This document shows, in pieces, positions 1 to 7,445 of a DNA stretch of 64,000 nucleotides. Position 1 is the first letter of the stretch. Each line of letters opens with the position of its first letter. This DNA comes from Streptomyces sp. CB02261 (GTDB lineage: Bacteria > Actinomycetota > Actinomycetes > Streptomycetales > Streptomycetaceae), in NCBI RefSeq assembly GCF_001905665.1, contig NZ_LIVX01000006.1, forward strand, positions 434,001 to 498,000, given 5' to 3'. Made by a program: the position numbers and the translations under genes. The notes below the pieces were generated by a model. The model saw only the letters and a list, made by a program, of their open reading frames with translations. It was not told where the DNA came from and made no database searches.

Positions 1-1024
1 CGATGAGCGGCGCGAGCCCGACGGGGGCCTGGAGCCGCTCGTCGAGCCCCAGGCGCAGTTCGCCGAGGAAGGTCAGGTCGGGGCGGAACCCGGTCAGGAC
101 GATGACCTCGTCGACCGGGTCGAGCCGCCGGCCGTCCTCGGCGACCAGGACAAGGCGCTCACCCTCGCGCTCGATCGCGTCCGTGCGGAAGCCGGTGACG
201 GCGTCCGCGTACCCCTCGTCGACCGCGGCCTTCGCCGCGAGGCCGAGGGCGCCACGGGCGGGGAGCTGGTCGGCGCCGCCCCCACCGTAGGTGGTGCCCG
301 AGATGCCGCGCCGCAGGATCCAGGTCGCACGGGTGGCCTCGCCGCCCTGGGACTTCGCGAGGGCGGCGAGCGAGGCGAGCGCGGTGAAGGCGGAGGCTCC
401 GGAGCCGATGACGGCGGTGCGCCTGCCCGCGTACCGGGCGCGCACGGCGGGGTCCTTGAGGTCGGGGACGCGGTAGGAGATCCGGTCGGCCGCCGCGCGC
501 TCGCCGAGGGCCGGGAGGCCGTCCCCGCCGGCCGGGCCCGGGGCGGTCCACGTACCGGAGGCGTCGATCACGGCACGGGCGAGGACGCGCTCCTCGCGTC
601 CGTCGCCGTACCGGACGTGCACGGTGAAGGGCTGCTGCTCGCGGTCGGCGTCGACGACGCGATCGCGACCGGTGCGGGAGACGCCGGTGACGCGGGCGTC
701 GAGCCTGATCCTGTCGCCGAGGACGTCCGCGAGCGGCTGGAGGTAGGCGGCCGCCCAGTCACCGCCGGTCGGGTACGTGTCCGGGTCGGGCTTCACCCAG
801 CCGGTCGGGGCCAGCAGCCTCTCGGCGACCGGGTCGGTGACCTCGCCCCAGGCGGAGAAGAGCCGCACGTGGGACCACTCCCGTACCGCGGCTCCCGCCC
901 GGGTGCCGGCCTCCAGGACCAAGGGCTCCAGGCCCCGGTCGACGAGGTGCGCGGCCGCGGCCAGACCGGCGGGTCCGGCTCCGACGACCACGACGGGCAG
1001 CTGGTCGGTGGCGGTGACGTTCAC
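1..1024 (-). CDS. arsO: ArsO-like FAD/NADPH-dependent monooxygenase (3' end outside window)
   Basis: The minus-strand frame from a GTG at 1024 stays open to the left edge (341 codons), so the C-terminus is missing. Upstream AAGGGGAAG gives a good ribosome site 5-6 nt before GTG. The N-terminus has an FAD-binding GxGxxG (VVVVGAGPAGLAAAAHL, about residues 9-25), and a second nucleotide-binding motif, VIGSGASAFTALA, lies about 200 residues later. This is the layout of flavin-containing, thioredoxin-reductase-like monooxygenases. ArsO proteins of Streptomyces arsenic operons have this architecture and sit beside arsR. Here the gene is divergent from an arsR with tandem operators between them. The substrate is not visible from sequence; a role in arsenic metabolism is inferred from context. 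A generic flavin oxidoreductase is the alternative. Confidence 0.75.
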   Translation of the reverse strand, partial: MNVTATDQLPVVVVGAGPAGLAAAAHLVDRGLEPLVLEAGTRAGAAVREWSHVRLFSAWGEVTDPVAERLLAPTGWVKPDPDTYPTGGDWAAAYLQPLADVLGDRIRLDARVTGVSRTGRDRVVDADREQQPFTVHVRYGDGREERVLARAVIDASGTWTAPGPAGGDGLPALGERAAADRISYRVPDLKDPAVRARYAGRRTAVIGSGASAFTALASLAALAKSQGGEATRATWILRRGISGTTYGGGGADQLPARGALGLAAKAAVDEGYADAVTGFRTDAIEREGERLVLVAEDGRRLDPVDEVIVLTGFRPDLTFLGELRLGLDERLQAPVGLAPLI

Positions 1025-1083
1025 GGCTCTTCCCCTTTGATTCGACGTTTGTCGATCTCTTGCGCCTTCAGCATGGCACTTGC

Positions 1084-1164
1084 TTCGACAGGCGTCAACA
1101 TAGACAAGTATCGAATCCAAACCCTGGACTGGTTCGACATGTGTCAACATAGATACATGTCGAA
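1084..1164. promoter_or_regulatory. Tandem ArsR operators between arsO and arsR
   Basis: Two 32-bp direct repeats (1084-1115 and 1133-1164) match at 26 of 32 positions; each begins TTCGACA and ends TCGAA, with the shared core GTCAACATAGA. The second copy carries a perfect 10-bp inverted repeat, TTCGACATGT (1133-1142) against ACATGTCGAA (1155-1164). It covers the arsR ATG at 1157. A third, weaker half-site pair TTCGAC-gttt-GTCGAT lies at 1042-1057, just upstream of arsO. The layout fits autorepression by the adjacent ArsR acting on both divergent genes. Confidence 0.7.
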
Positions 1165-1519
1165 CGTGAAGTCGCTGCCGCTCGTGGAGCCCGAGATAGC
1201 GCCCTGCTGCCCGCCTCTCGACGAGCGGCCGCTGACCGCCGAAGAGGCCGAGCGGACCGCCGTCATGTTCAAGGCGCTGGGCGATCCGGTCCGGCTGCGG
1301 CTCTTCTCCTCCGTCGCCTCGCACGAGGGGGGCGAGGCCTGCGTCTGCGACATCTCCGACGTGGGCGTCTCACAGCCCACGGTCTCCCACCACCTGAAGA
1401 AGCTGAAGGAAGCCGGGCTGCTCTCCTCGGAACGACGCGGCACCTGGGTCTACTACCGCGTCGAGCCCACTGTCCTCGCGGCGATGGGAGCGCTTCTCAC
1501 CCAGGCGGCTTCGGCCTGA
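1157..1519 (+). CDS. arsR: ArsR-family arsenite-responsive repressor (copy A)
   Basis: A 120-residue winged-helix repressor. The start ATG lies inside the second operator and no Shine-Dalgarno precedes it, so the message may be leaderless. Vicinal Cys17-Cys18 (APCCPPL) and the helix Cys62/Cys64 pair (ACVCDI) form the As(III) site type known from actinobacterial ArsR such as CgArsR, which uses an N-terminal Cys pair plus a helix Cys. The recognition helix is SQPTVSHHLKKL. It is close to copy B across the terminator (both contain SERRGTWVYYR), which suggests a local duplication. The stop codon is inside a long inverted repeat at 1515-1588. It likely represses itself and arsO. Confidence 0.92.
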   Translation: MSNVKSLPLVEPEIAPCCPPLDERPLTAEEAERTAVMFKALGDPVRLRLFSSVASHEGGEACVCDISDVGVSQPTVSHHLKKLKEAGLLSSERRGTWVYYRVEPTVLAAMGALLTQAASA

Positions 1520-1588
1520 CGTCACGACGCGACGGCGCCGCCGCCCCCGCGTGTGGGGACGACGGCGCCGTCGCGTCGTGACGTCAGG
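1515..1588. terminator. Bidirectional hairpin terminator with both stop codons inside the stem
   Basis: Arms of 26 bp (1515-1540 and 1563-1588) are perfect reverse complements around a 22-nt loop. The TGA of arsR copy A (1517-1519) and the TGA of arsR copy B (1584-1586) occupy mirror-image positions in the stem. It lies between convergent genes and there is no U-tract, as is common in actinomycetes. Confidence 0.85.
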
Positions 1589-1994
1589 AGACCTGGGCCT
1601 CCATGGAGATCTCTTCCTGGCCGGCCTTCTCCGTGTCGGCGAGAAACGCGCCCAGTGAGGCCAGGACGCCGGGCGCCGGGCGGTAGTACACCCAGGTGCC
1701 GCGCCGCTCGGAGGTGAGAAGGCCCGCTTCCCGGAGCTTCTTGAGATGGTGGCTGACCGTGGGCTGGGAGACGCCCACGTCGGCTATGTCGCAGACGCAT
1801 GCCTCACCACTGGGGTGTGAGGCCACTCGGGACAGGAGGCGGAGCCGCACGGGGTCGGCCAGCGCCTTGAACATCGCCGCCATGGTCTCCGCGTCCCCTT
1901 CGGACAGCGCGGCCGTCACGAGGGGCGGGCAGCAGGCCGCAGCCCGCGGACCGGATATGTGGGGGGTCGACTCGGTCAAGGGGCCGGTCCTCAC
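1584..1994 (-). CDS. arsR: ArsR-family arsenite-responsive repressor (copy B)
   Basis: A 136-residue protein from a GTG at 1994 that overlaps the stop of the upstream arsR by 4 nt (GTGA), so the two are translationally coupled. It has the vicinal pair Cys21-Cys22 (AACCPPL) and ACVCDI (Cys66/Cys68), the same arsenite-site pattern as copy A, and nearly the same recognition helix and wing. A longer reading in this frame would run backwards through the coding region of the upstream arsR, so the GTG start is preferred. It is the second gene of an arsR-arsR unit reading away from arsP. Confidence 0.88.
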   Translation of the reverse strand: MRTGPLTESTPHISGPRAAACCPPLVTAALSEGDAETMAAMFKALADPVRLRLLSRVASHPSGEACVCDIADVGVSQPTVSHHLKKLREAGLLTSERRGTWVYYRPAPGVLASLGAFLADTEKAGQEEISMEAQVS

Positions 1995-2320
1995 GCCGAG
2001 GCCGCGGGGCGGCCCATGACGGCGTCGGCAGCGCTGGGAAAGCAGGCCACGCAGGCGACGTTGATGGAGTAGAGCATGGACGTCCCCTGGCGCTCGCGCA
2101 GGACGAAGCGCACGTCGGCGAGCAGCTTCAGGTGGTGGGACACCGTCGACTGCCCGACGCCCATGCGGTCCACGATCTCTCCGACACTCATCGGCCCGGT
2201 CGCGAGCGCGAGGAGATTGAGGATCTGCACGCGGGTGGGATCGGAGAGGGCCTTGAACCAGGTTGCATAGGACTCGGCCGTGCTTCGGTCGATCAGCTGG
2301 GCATTCATCGTACCGCTCAT
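1991..2320 (-). CDS. arsR: ArsR-family regulator of the C-terminal-cysteine type (copy C), possible organoarsenical sensor
   Basis: 109 residues from an ATG at 2320. The HTH is QSTVSHHLKLL. It lacks the helix CVCD motif; its cysteines are Cys90 and Cys93 (NVACVACFPS), near the C-terminus. The family includes ArsR proteins that sense trivalent methylarsenic through two C-terminal cysteines, such as SpArsR. Copy E at 10730-11056 shares the FPSAAD C-terminal block but has a single Cys there. The gene is divergent from arsP, whose family exports trivalent organoarsenicals, so this is the likeliest arsP regulator (inference). A perfect operator-like inverted repeat, CATCGA-6-TCGATG, begins 5 nt upstream of the start. 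Confidence 0.85.
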   Translation of the reverse strand: MSGTMNAQLIDRSTAESYATWFKALSDPTRVQILNLLALATGPMSVGEIVDRMGVGQSTVSHHLKLLADVRFVLRERQGTSMLYSINVACVACFPSAADAVMGRPAASA

Positions 2321-2719
2321 GATCCATCGATGTTATTCGATGACCACCCGCGACGGCAAGGTTCGTCCCGCGTGGAGACGGTCCCCGCAGCGGCCCCATC
2401 GTCCCACCAGCCCCTCGCGCACACCCCGCGCCGACGGCGCGAGCGACGGTGCGGGCGCCACCCGGTCCAGATCACCACCGGTGCCACCTGGGCACACGTA
2501 CGCGACGCTGGGCGCGCCCGACCCGGAGGCAAGGACGGGGACCTTCGGCGGGCCGACGGGGTCTGATCCCCATTGCCGGGCCTCTCTTTAATCGTCTATC
2601 ATCGATATTCGATAAAGGGGATGCCGTTCGAGCCTCCCCCACGCGGCTCGCCACGTCCCCCGTACATCCCTTCACGGCGCCGCTCCCCTCATGTGTCACC
2701 GTCTCAGAGAGGTTCACCC
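2321..2719. promoter_or_regulatory. Divergent arsR/arsP control region without a gene
   Basis: 399 bp with no credible gene. It holds two related inverted repeats: CATCGA-TGTTAT-TCGATG at 2325-2342, next to the arsR start, and ATCGA-TAT-TCGAT at 2601-2613, upstream of arsP. Both resemble the ATCGAT-containing element upstream of the ATP-grasp and arsL genes, so one ArsR may act at several promoters. The middle part (2345-2590) shows nothing recognisable. Confidence 0.6.
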
Positions 2720-3874
2720 GTGGACGAATTGCGGGCCCTTGGCCTGTTCATCCTGTTCGAGGTGCTGCACTATCTCCCGTGGTTCCTGGTCGCCATCGTC
2801 CTGGGGATCGCCGTACAGCGTCTGTCGATCGACGTGGTCGCGCGCCGCAGCTTCGCCCACGGGCGCAGGGGCGTCCTCGGCATCGCCGTCGTCACGGCCA
2901 TCGGAGCGTTCAGCCCCTTCTGCTCCTTCACCGTGATCCCGCTGATCCGGCGCTTCCTGATAGCGGGCGTCCCGCTCTCGGCGGTCATGGCGTTCTGGAT
3001 CGCCTCCCCCTCCATGGACCCGGAGATCTACGCGCTCTCCGCCGCCCAGCTCGGGCTCCCCATCGCCACCGCCCGCCTCATCGGCGCCCTGGTACTGAGC
3101 TTCGGCGCGGGTCTCATCGTCCTGGCGCTCGAACGGCGTGGGCGGTTCGCCGATCCGCTGCTCGACTCCACCGAGGAGAAGACGCCCGCGAAGACCTGCT
3201 CGCAGGAGACGGTGGCCGTTCCCGAGACGGCGTGCTCAACGGCCAGGGTGACCGTCCCGGAGACGGCGTGCTCCACCGCGAAGGTGACCGTTCCCGAGCC
3301 CGTGACCGTCGGTGGCGGCGCCGGTGACGGCGCCTCCGAGGGTGGCTGCGGAGGCTCCGCACAAGAGCCCGCGCCCGCGGCGGGAGGCTGCTCCACCGCG
3401 GCACGGAACGACACGGACGACGACGGCACTCCGTGGCGTGTGCTCGTCCGGCGTGACATCAAGAACCTCCGCGCGGGCGAGATCCTCAAGGAGATCGTCA
3501 GCGACTCGCTGATCCTGGGCAAGTGGCTGCTGCTCGCCATCGTCCTCGAAGCCCTGATCGTGCGCTACGTACCCACCGACGTCGTGTCGGGCATCCTGGG
3601 CACGGACGGCGTCCTCTCCGTCCTGGTCGCCGGGCTCATCAGCGTCCCGCTCTACCTCAACGGCGTCGGCGCCATCCCGGTCGTCGAGGGCCTCCTGGAC
3701 CAGGGCATGGTGGCTGCCGCGGGCGTCACCTTCCTCCTCGGCGGTGCCATCACCACCATTCCGGCCATGGTGGCCGTCAAGAGCGTCGTCAAGGCGAAGG
3801 TCTTCGCGTTCTACCTCGCTGTGGGCCTCCTCGGTAGCGTGGGCATCGGCCTGGTCTCGCTGGCGATTCTCTGA
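2720..3874 (+). CDS. arsP: ArsP-type permease (organoarsenical efflux) with cysteine-rich linker
   Basis: 384 residues from a GTG at 2720, 7 nt after AGAGAGG; in-frame starts further upstream would read through the operator. It is a two-half membrane permease of the ArsP_1 (DUF318) type. Hydrophobic segments lie around residues 8-30, 50-70, 85-105 and 115-137, then resume from about 268 to the end. Cys68 lies in SPFCSF of the first half, where family members carry a functional cysteine. The halves are joined by a linker of about 120 residues with Cys160, 172, 184, 210 and 224, including a 12-residue tandem repeat VxVPETACSTAx. Characterised ArsP proteins export trivalent methyl- and aromatic arsenicals; self-resistance to a cluster product is inferred. 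Confidence 0.85.
   Translation: MDELRALGLFILFEVLHYLPWFLVAIVLGIAVQRLSIDVVARRSFAHGRRGVLGIAVVTAIGAFSPFCSFTVIPLIRRFLIAGVPLSAVMAFWIASPSMDPEIYALSAAQLGLPIATARLIGALVLSFGAGLIVLALERRGRFADPLLDSTEEKTPAKTCSQETVAVPETACSTARVTVPETACSTAKVTVPEPVTVGGGAGDGASEGGCGGSAQEPAPAAGGCSTAARNDTDDDGTPWRVLVRRDIKNLRAGEILKEIVSDSLILGKWLLLAIVLEALIVRYVPTDVVSGILGTDGVLSVLVAGLISVPLYLNGVGAIPVVEGLLDQGMVAAAGVTFLLGGAITTIPAMVAVKSVVKAKVFAFYLAVGLLGSVGIGLVSLAIL
3212..3295 (+). repeat. 36-bp tandem repeat in the arsP linker
   Basis: Two full 36-bp units (3212-3247 and 3248-3283) and a 12-bp third (to 3295) encode V-x-V-P-E-T-A-C-S-T-A-x. Each full unit puts one cysteine in the loop between the permease halves. Confidence 0.8.
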
Positions 3875-3900
3875 CCCGGAATCCCTCTCACCCCCCACCC

Positions 3901-3936
3901 ACGCTCCTGTGGCGGCCGACGCCGCCACGGGAGCGT
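3901..3936. terminator. Hairpin after arsP
   Basis: 16-bp arms (3901-3916 and 3921-3936) with one G-T type mismatch and a CGAC loop. It lies 26 nt after the arsP stop and 55 nt before arsN, so it may terminate or attenuate read-through. Confidence 0.65.
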
Positions 3937-3991
3937 CGCCGTACCCGCCCGTGCGCATCCGCCGCGAGCGCACCCCGGAAAGGAGCCGAGC

Positions 3992-4504
3992 ATGACCACT
4001 CCCCCACGCACCGCGATCGCTCTCGCCCCCATGACCGACGACCACGCGCCCGCCGTCATGGCGATCTACCAGCAGGGCATCGACGAGGGAAACGCCACGT
4101 TCGAGACGGTCGCGCCGCCGTGGAGCGCCTTCGACACCGCCAAGCTGCCGGCCCACCGGCTCGTGGCGCTCGACCGGCACCGGAAGGTCGTCGGCTGGAC
4201 GGCGGTGTCCCGCGTCTCGGCCCGCCCCGCCTACGCGGGGGTCGTCGAGCATTCCGTGTACGTCTGTCCCACGGCGCGCGGAGCCGGTGTGGGACGCGCG
4301 CTTCTGGAGGCGTTGATCGTCTCCACGGAGAGGGCGGGGATCTGGACGATCCAGGCGGGCATCTTCCCCGAGAACGCGGCGAGCCTGGCGCTGCACGAGT
4401 CCGTGGGGTTCCGTGTGCTGGGCCGGCGGGAGCGGGTGGCCCGCCATCACGGCGTCTGGCGCGACGTCCTGCTCGTGGAACGCCGCAGCCCGGTCGTCGA
4501 ATGA
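3992..4504 (+). CDS. arsN1: ArsN1-type GNAT N-acetyltransferase (arsinothricin/phosphinothricin acetyltransferase family)
   Basis: 170 residues; the ATG is preceded by AAAGGAG. It is a GNAT fold with acetyl-CoA motif A (VYVCPTARGAGVGRALL, about residues 89-105) and the family C-terminal block QAGIFPENAASLALHE...GFR. The N-terminal GNATFET and the VEHSVYV segment match the PAT/ArsN subfamily. Members acetylate the alpha-amine of phosphinothricin or arsinothricin, and ArsN1 genes sit in arsenic operons. Position beside arsP and next to the arsL/arsM units points to self-resistance or inactivation of an arsinothricin-like product. Methionine sulfone or phosphinothricin as the true substrate cannot be excluded. 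Confidence 0.85.
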   Translation: MTTPPRTAIALAPMTDDHAPAVMAIYQQGIDEGNATFETVAPPWSAFDTAKLPAHRLVALDRHRKVVGWTAVSRVSARPAYAGVVEHSVYVCPTARGAGVGRALLEALIVSTERAGIWTIQAGIFPENAASLALHESVGFRVLGRRERVARHHGVWRDVLLVERRSPVVE

Positions 4505-4506
4505 CG

Positions 4507-4534
4507 GATGCCGGTCACCAGGGTGACCGGCATC
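4507..4534. terminator. Bidirectional hairpin between arsN1 and mtnP
   Basis: 13-bp perfect arms GATGCCGGTCACC (4507-4519) and its reverse complement (4522-4534), separated by 2 nt. It starts 3 nt past the arsN1 stop, between convergent genes. Confidence 0.75.
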
Positions 4535-4584
4535 GGCCCGCACGTCGCCGAGCGGCGCGGATCCCGCCCGCGCCGCTCGCCGTG

Positions 4585-5406
4585 TCAGGGGAGCTCGAAC
4601 GGCAGGTCCATCCCCTCGAGCGCCGTCGCGCACGCGCATGCCCGCTCGCGGTCCAGGACGCCGACGGTCTTCAGGACCAGGCCCTTCAGGTGTTCCACGT
4701 TCGCCGCGAACACGCGGAACACCTCGTCCTGCGAGACGCCCTCTCCGTGCTCCACGCCGGCGTCGTAGTCGGTGACCAGGGCTATGGAGGTGTAGCAGAG
4801 GGCGAGTTCACGGGCGAGTACGGCTTCGGGGTGCCCGGTCATGTTGATCAGGGACCAGCCCGCCGAGGCGTACCATCGGGACTCGGCCCGGGTGGAGAAC
4901 CGGGGCCCTTCGACGACGACCATCACTCCGCCGTCGTGGACGTCCGCGCCGGTCTCTCCCGCGGCCTTGAGCACGGCCGCGCGGCCCGACGCGCAGTACG
5001 GGTCGGCGAACGACACGTGGACGGCCCCGTGCTCGTAGTACGTCTGCACCCGGCCGGCGGTCCGGTCGACGAGCTGATCCGGGAGGACGACGCTTCCGGG
5101 GCCGAGGGAACCGCGCAGCGAGCCGACGGCGCAGGGGGCGAGGACCTGTCGTACGCCCAGCGAACGCAGGGCCCACATGTTGGCGCGGTAGTTGATGCGG
5201 TGCGCGGGGAGTTCATGGCGGCTGCCGTGCCGGGGCAGGAAGGCCACGCGGCGGTCGCCCACGGTGCCGACGGACACCGCGTCGGACGGGGCGCCGTAGG
5301 GGGTGGTGACCTCGACGCGCTCCACCGACTCCAGGAGTGCGTAGAAGCCGCTGCCGCCGATGACCGCGATGTCGGCCTGCGGCGGCGTGCCGGACGGATC
5401 ACTCAT
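4585..5406 (-). CDS. mtnP: S-methyl-5'-thioadenosine phosphorylase
   Basis: 273 residues. It phosphorolyses methylthioadenosine to adenine and 5-methylthioribose-1-phosphate. It has the N-terminal phosphate-binding motif VIGGSGFY, then PRHGSRHELPAHRINYRANMW, VVVEGPRFSTRAESRWY and the base/ribose site INMTGHPEAVLARE; length and motif order are those of the MTAP/PNP-II family. The start overlaps the end of mtnC by 8 nt, making it the last gene of the mtnA-B-D-C-P string. With the ArsL-type enzyme encoded upstream, the MTA is probably that enzyme's by-product (inference). Confidence 0.95.
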   Translation of the reverse strand: MSDPSGTPPQADIAVIGGSGFYALLESVERVEVTTPYGAPSDAVSVGTVGDRRVAFLPRHGSRHELPAHRINYRANMWALRSLGVRQVLAPCAVGSLRGSLGPGSVVLPDQLVDRTAGRVQTYYEHGAVHVSFADPYCASGRAAVLKAAGETGADVHDGGVMVVVEGPRFSTRAESRWYASAGWSLINMTGHPEAVLARELALCYTSIALVTDYDAGVEHGEGVSQDEVFRVFAANVEHLKGLVLKTVGVLDRERACACATALEGMDLPFELP

Positions 5407-6181
5407 CGCTCGGGCCCTCCTGGGTGTGCGTGTCCACCGGCGCCGTGGAACTGCCCGGGCCGGGTCGGGAAACGAGTGGGGTGAGGGAGGCGACGGCCTC
5501 GTGGCCGGGCACGGCCGCGCGTGCGTCGTCGGGGCGGCGGACGGCCACCGTCCGCCAGCCGGCCGCGGCCGCGGCGTCGAGTTCGGCGCCGACGTCGCTG
5601 ACGAACAGCAGGTCGGCGGGCGCGTGGCCCAGCTCCGCCGCGATGGTGCGGTAGGAGTCGGCGTCCGCCTTGGGTCCGGCCGTCGTCAGGTCGAAGTAGC
5701 CGTCGAGCAGTGGGCGCAGGTCGCCGTGGGCGGTGTGGCCGAACCAGTCCCGCTGGGCGGCCACGGAGCCGGAGGAGTAGACGAAGCGGCCTGTGCCCTG
5801 TGTCCTCCAGTGCTCCAGTGCGGGCGGTACGTCCGGGTACACGTGACCCTGCAACTCGCCCGTCGCGTAGCCGCGGGACCAGATGAGTCCCTGCAGGGTC
5901 TTCAGCGGCGCCGCCTTCACGTCGGCGTCGGCCCACCGCTCCAGGAGCGCCAGAGCGCTCGCCTCGTCGTGGGCCGTCCCGGTGTGGGTGGTGACCGCGT
6001 CGAGGATCCGCTGCCAGGGTGCGGTGCCGCGGTGGGCGGCGAGCCAGGGAGCGAGCCGTTCACGCGCGTAGGGGAAGAGGACGTCACGGACGTGGCTGAG
6101 GGAACCGGTGGTTCCCTCGATGTCGAGGACGACGGCCCGCGGTGCGCTCTCGGCGATTCGGGCCTGTCGGCTGTCCGGCAT
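5399..6181 (-). CDS. mtnC: Enolase-phosphatase E1 of methionine salvage
   Basis: 260 residues from an ATG at 6181 that shares one base with the mtnD stop (TGATG). It is a HAD-superfamily enzyme: the nucleophile motif LDIEGTTGS has Asp20 and Glu22 as in MtnC (DIEGTT signature), followed by YSSGSV, the Lys motif TAGPKADADSY and the acidic motif LFVSDVGAELDAA. It converts 2,3-diketo-5-methylthiopentyl-1-phosphate to acireductone in two steps. The tail after about residue 225 (PGPGSSTAPVDTHTQEGPSDE-like) is low-complexity and probably disordered. Confidence 0.94.
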   Translation of the reverse strand: MPDSRQARIAESAPRAVVLDIEGTTGSLSHVRDVLFPYARERLAPWLAAHRGTAPWQRILDAVTTHTGTAHDEASALALLERWADADVKAAPLKTLQGLIWSRGYATGELQGHVYPDVPPALEHWRTQGTGRFVYSSGSVAAQRDWFGHTAHGDLRPLLDGYFDLTTAGPKADADSYRTIAAELGHAPADLLFVSDVGAELDAAAAAGWRTVAVRRPDDARAAVPGHEAVASLTPLVSRPGPGSSTAPVDTHTQEGPSDE

Positions 6182-6756
6182 CAGCCTTCCCGCAGGAGCG
6201 CGTCGAGGCGGGGGAAGTCCGCGGCGATGGGCTGCTGGGTGAAGTCGCCCACCCAGCCGTCCTCCTTCTCGAAGAACCGGATGGCGCAGAAGTCCGGTAC
6301 GGGTCCCATGTCGAACCAGTGCCGGGTGCCGGCCGGGACCGACAGCAGGTCGCCGGCCTCGCACACCACGGCGTACACGCGGTCGTCGAGGTGGAGGTAG
6401 AAGCAGCCGGTGCCGTGGGCGAAGAACCGGACCTCGTCCTCGGCGTGCCGGTGTTCGTCGAGGAACGTCGACCGTGCCGTGGCCGCGCGCTCCCGCCATT
6501 CCGCGCCCTCCTCGGGATGGAGGCGGGCGACGTCGACGAGCTTCAGTCCCTGGCGGGCGCAGAGCTCGTCGATCTCGCGGCGGTAGGCGTCGAGCAGCTC
6601 GTCGGACGACAGCCGCGGGGTCACCCGGGTGCGCAGCGGCCAGCGGGTGAAGGAGACCGACCGTTCGCGCAGGGCCTGCGCGATGGCCTCCTCGTCGCGG
6701 GTGCGGAGCAGGACGGTGTCCGGTGCGTCGTCCGGCATGATCTGCAGCAGTGTCAT
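6181..6756 (-). CDS. mtnD: Acireductone dioxygenase
   Basis: 191 residues from an ATG at 6756 within the mtnB stop overlap (ATGA). It is a cupin with the metal motif HRHAEDE (HxHxxxE) and the fourth ligand in GTRHWFDMG, matching the Fe/Ni site of ARD enzymes. It oxidatively cleaves acireductone to 4-methylthio-2-oxobutyrate and formate when iron is bound. An in-frame start 31 codons upstream would overlap mtnB deeply and has no family similarity, so it was not used. Confidence 0.94.
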   Translation of the reverse strand: MTLLQIMPDDAPDTVLLRTRDEEAIAQALRERSVSFTRWPLRTRVTPRLSSDELLDAYRREIDELCARQGLKLVDVARLHPEEGAEWRERAATARSTFLDEHRHAEDEVRFFAHGTGCFYLHLDDRVYAVVCEAGDLLSVPAGTRHWFDMGPVPDFCAIRFFEKEDGWVGDFTQQPIAADFPRLDALLREG

Positions 6757-7445
6757 GGCGCGGTCCTGTGGTCGGGTGCCTGCGCGGCACGGGAGACATG
6801 CAGCTCGGCGTGGGAGAGCACGAGCAGCCGGCAGAGCGCCTCGAGGCATTCGAGCCGGTTCTTGGCCTGGCCCAGGGAGTCGCCCCAGACGGTGATGCCG
6901 TGATCGGCCAGGAGCAGCCCGGGCGGGCCTTCACGGTCGGCCGCGAGGTGGGCGGCGATGTCGTCGGCGATCCGGTCGACCTGGGGCCAGTTGGGGAACA
7001 CCGGCAGGTTCGTGGAGGTCGGGTCCTTCAGCCCCAGGCCCTTGAGCAGCTCGAAGCGGTCCACCCGTACCGAGGAGACGGCGTCCGGGGCAGCGGCGCG
7101 GTGGGCGACGACGGTGGCGTACGGCGAGTGGACATGGATGACGGCGCGGGCTCCGGTGACGCGGTAGACCGCCGCGTGGACGGAGGTCTCCGCCGAGGGG
7201 CGGTCCTGGCCGGGAAGGGAGGTCCGGCCGGTGGAGGCGTCGACCTCCACCACGTCCCGGGCGGTCAGTTCGCCCTTGTCCCGGCCGCTCGCCGTGATCA
7301 GTGCCCGGGCGGGATCGTCGGGCAGTCGCAGGGAGATGTTGCCGGATGTGCCCGGCATCCAGCCGCGCTCGTACAGGGTGCGGGAGATGTCGGCCAGCTG
7401 CTGGGCGGTCTGCTTGCCGGCGGCGGTGGACGGCGCGTAGCTCAT
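6753..7445 (-). CDS. mtnB: Methylthioribulose-1-phosphate dehydratase
   Basis: 230 residues, a class II aldolase/adducin fold. It begins at the ATG that overlaps the mtnA stop (ATGA) and ends with the same 4-nt overlap into mtnD. Motifs: GNISLRL near the N-terminus, the zinc motif VIHVHSPYA, catalytic-region SAETSVHAAVY and LLADHGITVWG. It dehydrates 5-methylthioribulose-1-phosphate in the third salvage step. The 4-nt overlaps on both sides argue for obligate co-expression of the pathway. Confidence 0.93.
   Translation of the reverse strand: MSYAPSTAAGKQTAQQLADISRTLYERGWMPGTSGNISLRLPDDPARALITASGRDKGELTARDVVEVDASTGRTSLPGQDRPSAETSVHAAVYRVTGARAVIHVHSPYATVVAHRAAAPDAVSSVRVDRFELLKGLGLKDPTSTNLPVFPNWPQVDRIADDIAAHLAADREGPPGLLLADHGITVWGDSLGQAKNRLECLEALCRLLVLSHAELHVSRAAQAPDHRTAP

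Noticed and set aside
1584..2399. A 271-residue version of arsR copy B
   Set aside because: The extra N-terminus reads out of frame through the coding region of the upstream arsR; the GTG at 1994 with the GTGA overlap gives a normal-length ArsR.
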